From assembly GCA_009784085.1 (NCBI GenBank), contig WRCJ01000021.1:1-19610 (forward strand): DNA of 19,610 nucleotides. The letters are read 5' to 3'. Under the pieces are notes generated by a model. The model worked only from the letters and a program-made list of their open reading frames with translations, searched no databases and had not been told where the DNA came from. Shown here piece by piece: positions 19,029 to 19,610 of this stretch. Origin of the DNA: Oscillospiraceae bacterium. GTDB taxonomy: Bacteria; Bacillota; Clostridia; Oscillospirales; UBA929. Position 1 is the stretch's first letter. Each line of letters opens with the position of its first letter. The position numbers were made by a program, and so were the translations under genes.

Positions 19029-19610
19029 CTATTCATTGAGCCAGAACTCCGCCTTTCTCTGTATTTCGTCCACTGCTTGCTGGAGCGTGACGGTCCCGTC
19101 CTGGTAATCATCGATGATTTGCTCCGACTCCCTCATGGAAAAGAGATCGCGAAGAGTGGCCCCGTCGCGGTAGATATTATGTATATCTCGGTAGATGGGA
19201 AGCGACATATCGTAGTAGCCTTCATAGGCGGATATGTCCTCGATGACAAAAACAGGCCGGTTCACGTTGGATATCATATTGGCCGCTGCCGCCTCCAAAA
19301 ACTCTATCGCCAATTCCTTGTTCTTGCCGTAGGGGTTTACCACCGCGTAGAGGCATCCGAAATAGTTGCGCTGCACGGCGTCCGTCAATCGGGGCATGGG
19401 CAGGGCGCGCCAGCCGGCCAAGTCGCTGGTCAGCAGTTCATCGAGAATATCCAATTTGAAAACCACGCGCTTCGTATCATTTTCGACAATATAGCTGTCC
19501 TCATCGATACGCTCCAGCCACTCGTAATCGCGTTGCAATATGGGATGATGCGAGGTTGTCAGTTCCGGGTCGCCATACCGATGCCAGCCCTCCCACATGG
19601 TTTCAAAGTA
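19029..19610 (-). CDS. ABC transporter extracellular solute-binding protein, C-terminal part (cut by window)
   Basis: The frame is open through the window edge, so the 193 residues seen are the C-terminal portion of a longer protein. The segment LPMPRLTDAVQRNYFGCLYAVVNPYGKNKELAIEFLEAA followed by helices and TVTLQQAVDEIQRKAEFWLNE is typical of family 1 (sugar- or oligosaccharide-binding) lipoproteins, where the end helices close the binding lobes. The likely role is delivering a sugar-type ligand to an ABC importer; the ligand cannot be judged. An internal ATG at 19598 is probably not the true start. It is convergent with the AT-rich sigma cassette, 42 nt away, and has the GC-richer composition of the rest of the window. 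Confidence 0.7.
   Translation of the reverse strand, partial: YFETMWEGWHRYGDPELTTSHHPILQRDYEWLERIDEDSYIVENDTKRVVFKLDILDELLTSDLAGWRALPMPRLTDAVQRNYFGCLYAVVNPYGKNKELAIEFLEAAAANMISNVNRPVFVIEDISAYEGYYDMSLPIYRDIHNIYRDGATLRDLFSMRESEQIIDDYQDGTVTLQQAVDEIQRKAEFWLNE

Overview
The window looks like chromosomal DNA from a high-GC anaerobic, fermentative Gram-positive bacterium, most likely a Clostridia-type member of the Bacillota. The reasons are a four-gene NAD(P)-linked [FeFe]-hydrogenase operon, a CsbB/YfhO-type cell-envelope glycosylation pair, strong AGGAGG-type ribosome binding sites, frequent TTG/GTG starts, and an ECF sigma factor with a SigX-like promoter. No rRNA, tRNA, insertion sequence, phage gene or CRISPR array was seen.

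Layout. (1) 62-817: a TrmH/RlmB-type rRNA 2'-O-methyltransferase. (2) 896-3094: a membrane protein with the P1B-type ATPase layout but without the catalytic motifs, so a probable pseudo-ATPase, preceded by a long repetitive Lys/Pro-rich cytoplasmic region. (3) 3095-3394: a non-coding stretch with hairpins, a T9 tract and six 12-bp repeats. (4) 3395-7853: hndA-hndB-hndC-hndD, a complete electron-bifurcating-type hydrogenase. (5) 7837-8928 (minus): mannose-6-phosphate isomerase, its 3' end overlapping hndD. (6) 9154-10380: archaeal-type phosphoglycerate mutase behind a near-consensus promoter that sits next to six 11-bp phased repeats. (7) 10434-11357 (minus): a CDF metal exporter, divergent from (8) 11499-15105: a membrane GT2 glycosyltransferase overlapping a YfhO-family protein, expected to make a polyprenyl-phosphate sugar and transfer it to a surface polymer. 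(9) 16792-15017 (minus): rpsB-tsf with a clear extended -10 promoter and a roughly 190-nt leader. (10) 17092-18986: an AT-rich cassette of an ECF sigma factor and a single-pass membrane protein with a duplicated extracellular region, a candidate signalling pair. (11) 19029-19610 (minus): the C-terminal part of an ABC-transporter solute-binding protein, cut by the window edge.

The best candidates for something undescribed are the ECF sigma / duplicated-ectodomain pair (clearly different base composition, own ECF-type promoter, no recognised anti-sigma domain) and the degenerate P-type ATPase. A window-wide theme is short tandem repetition with 6-, 11-, 12- or 17-bp period. It occurs in several intergenic regions and as in-frame low-complexity inserts or tails in at least four proteins, including one repeat that is translated in two frames at a gene overlap.
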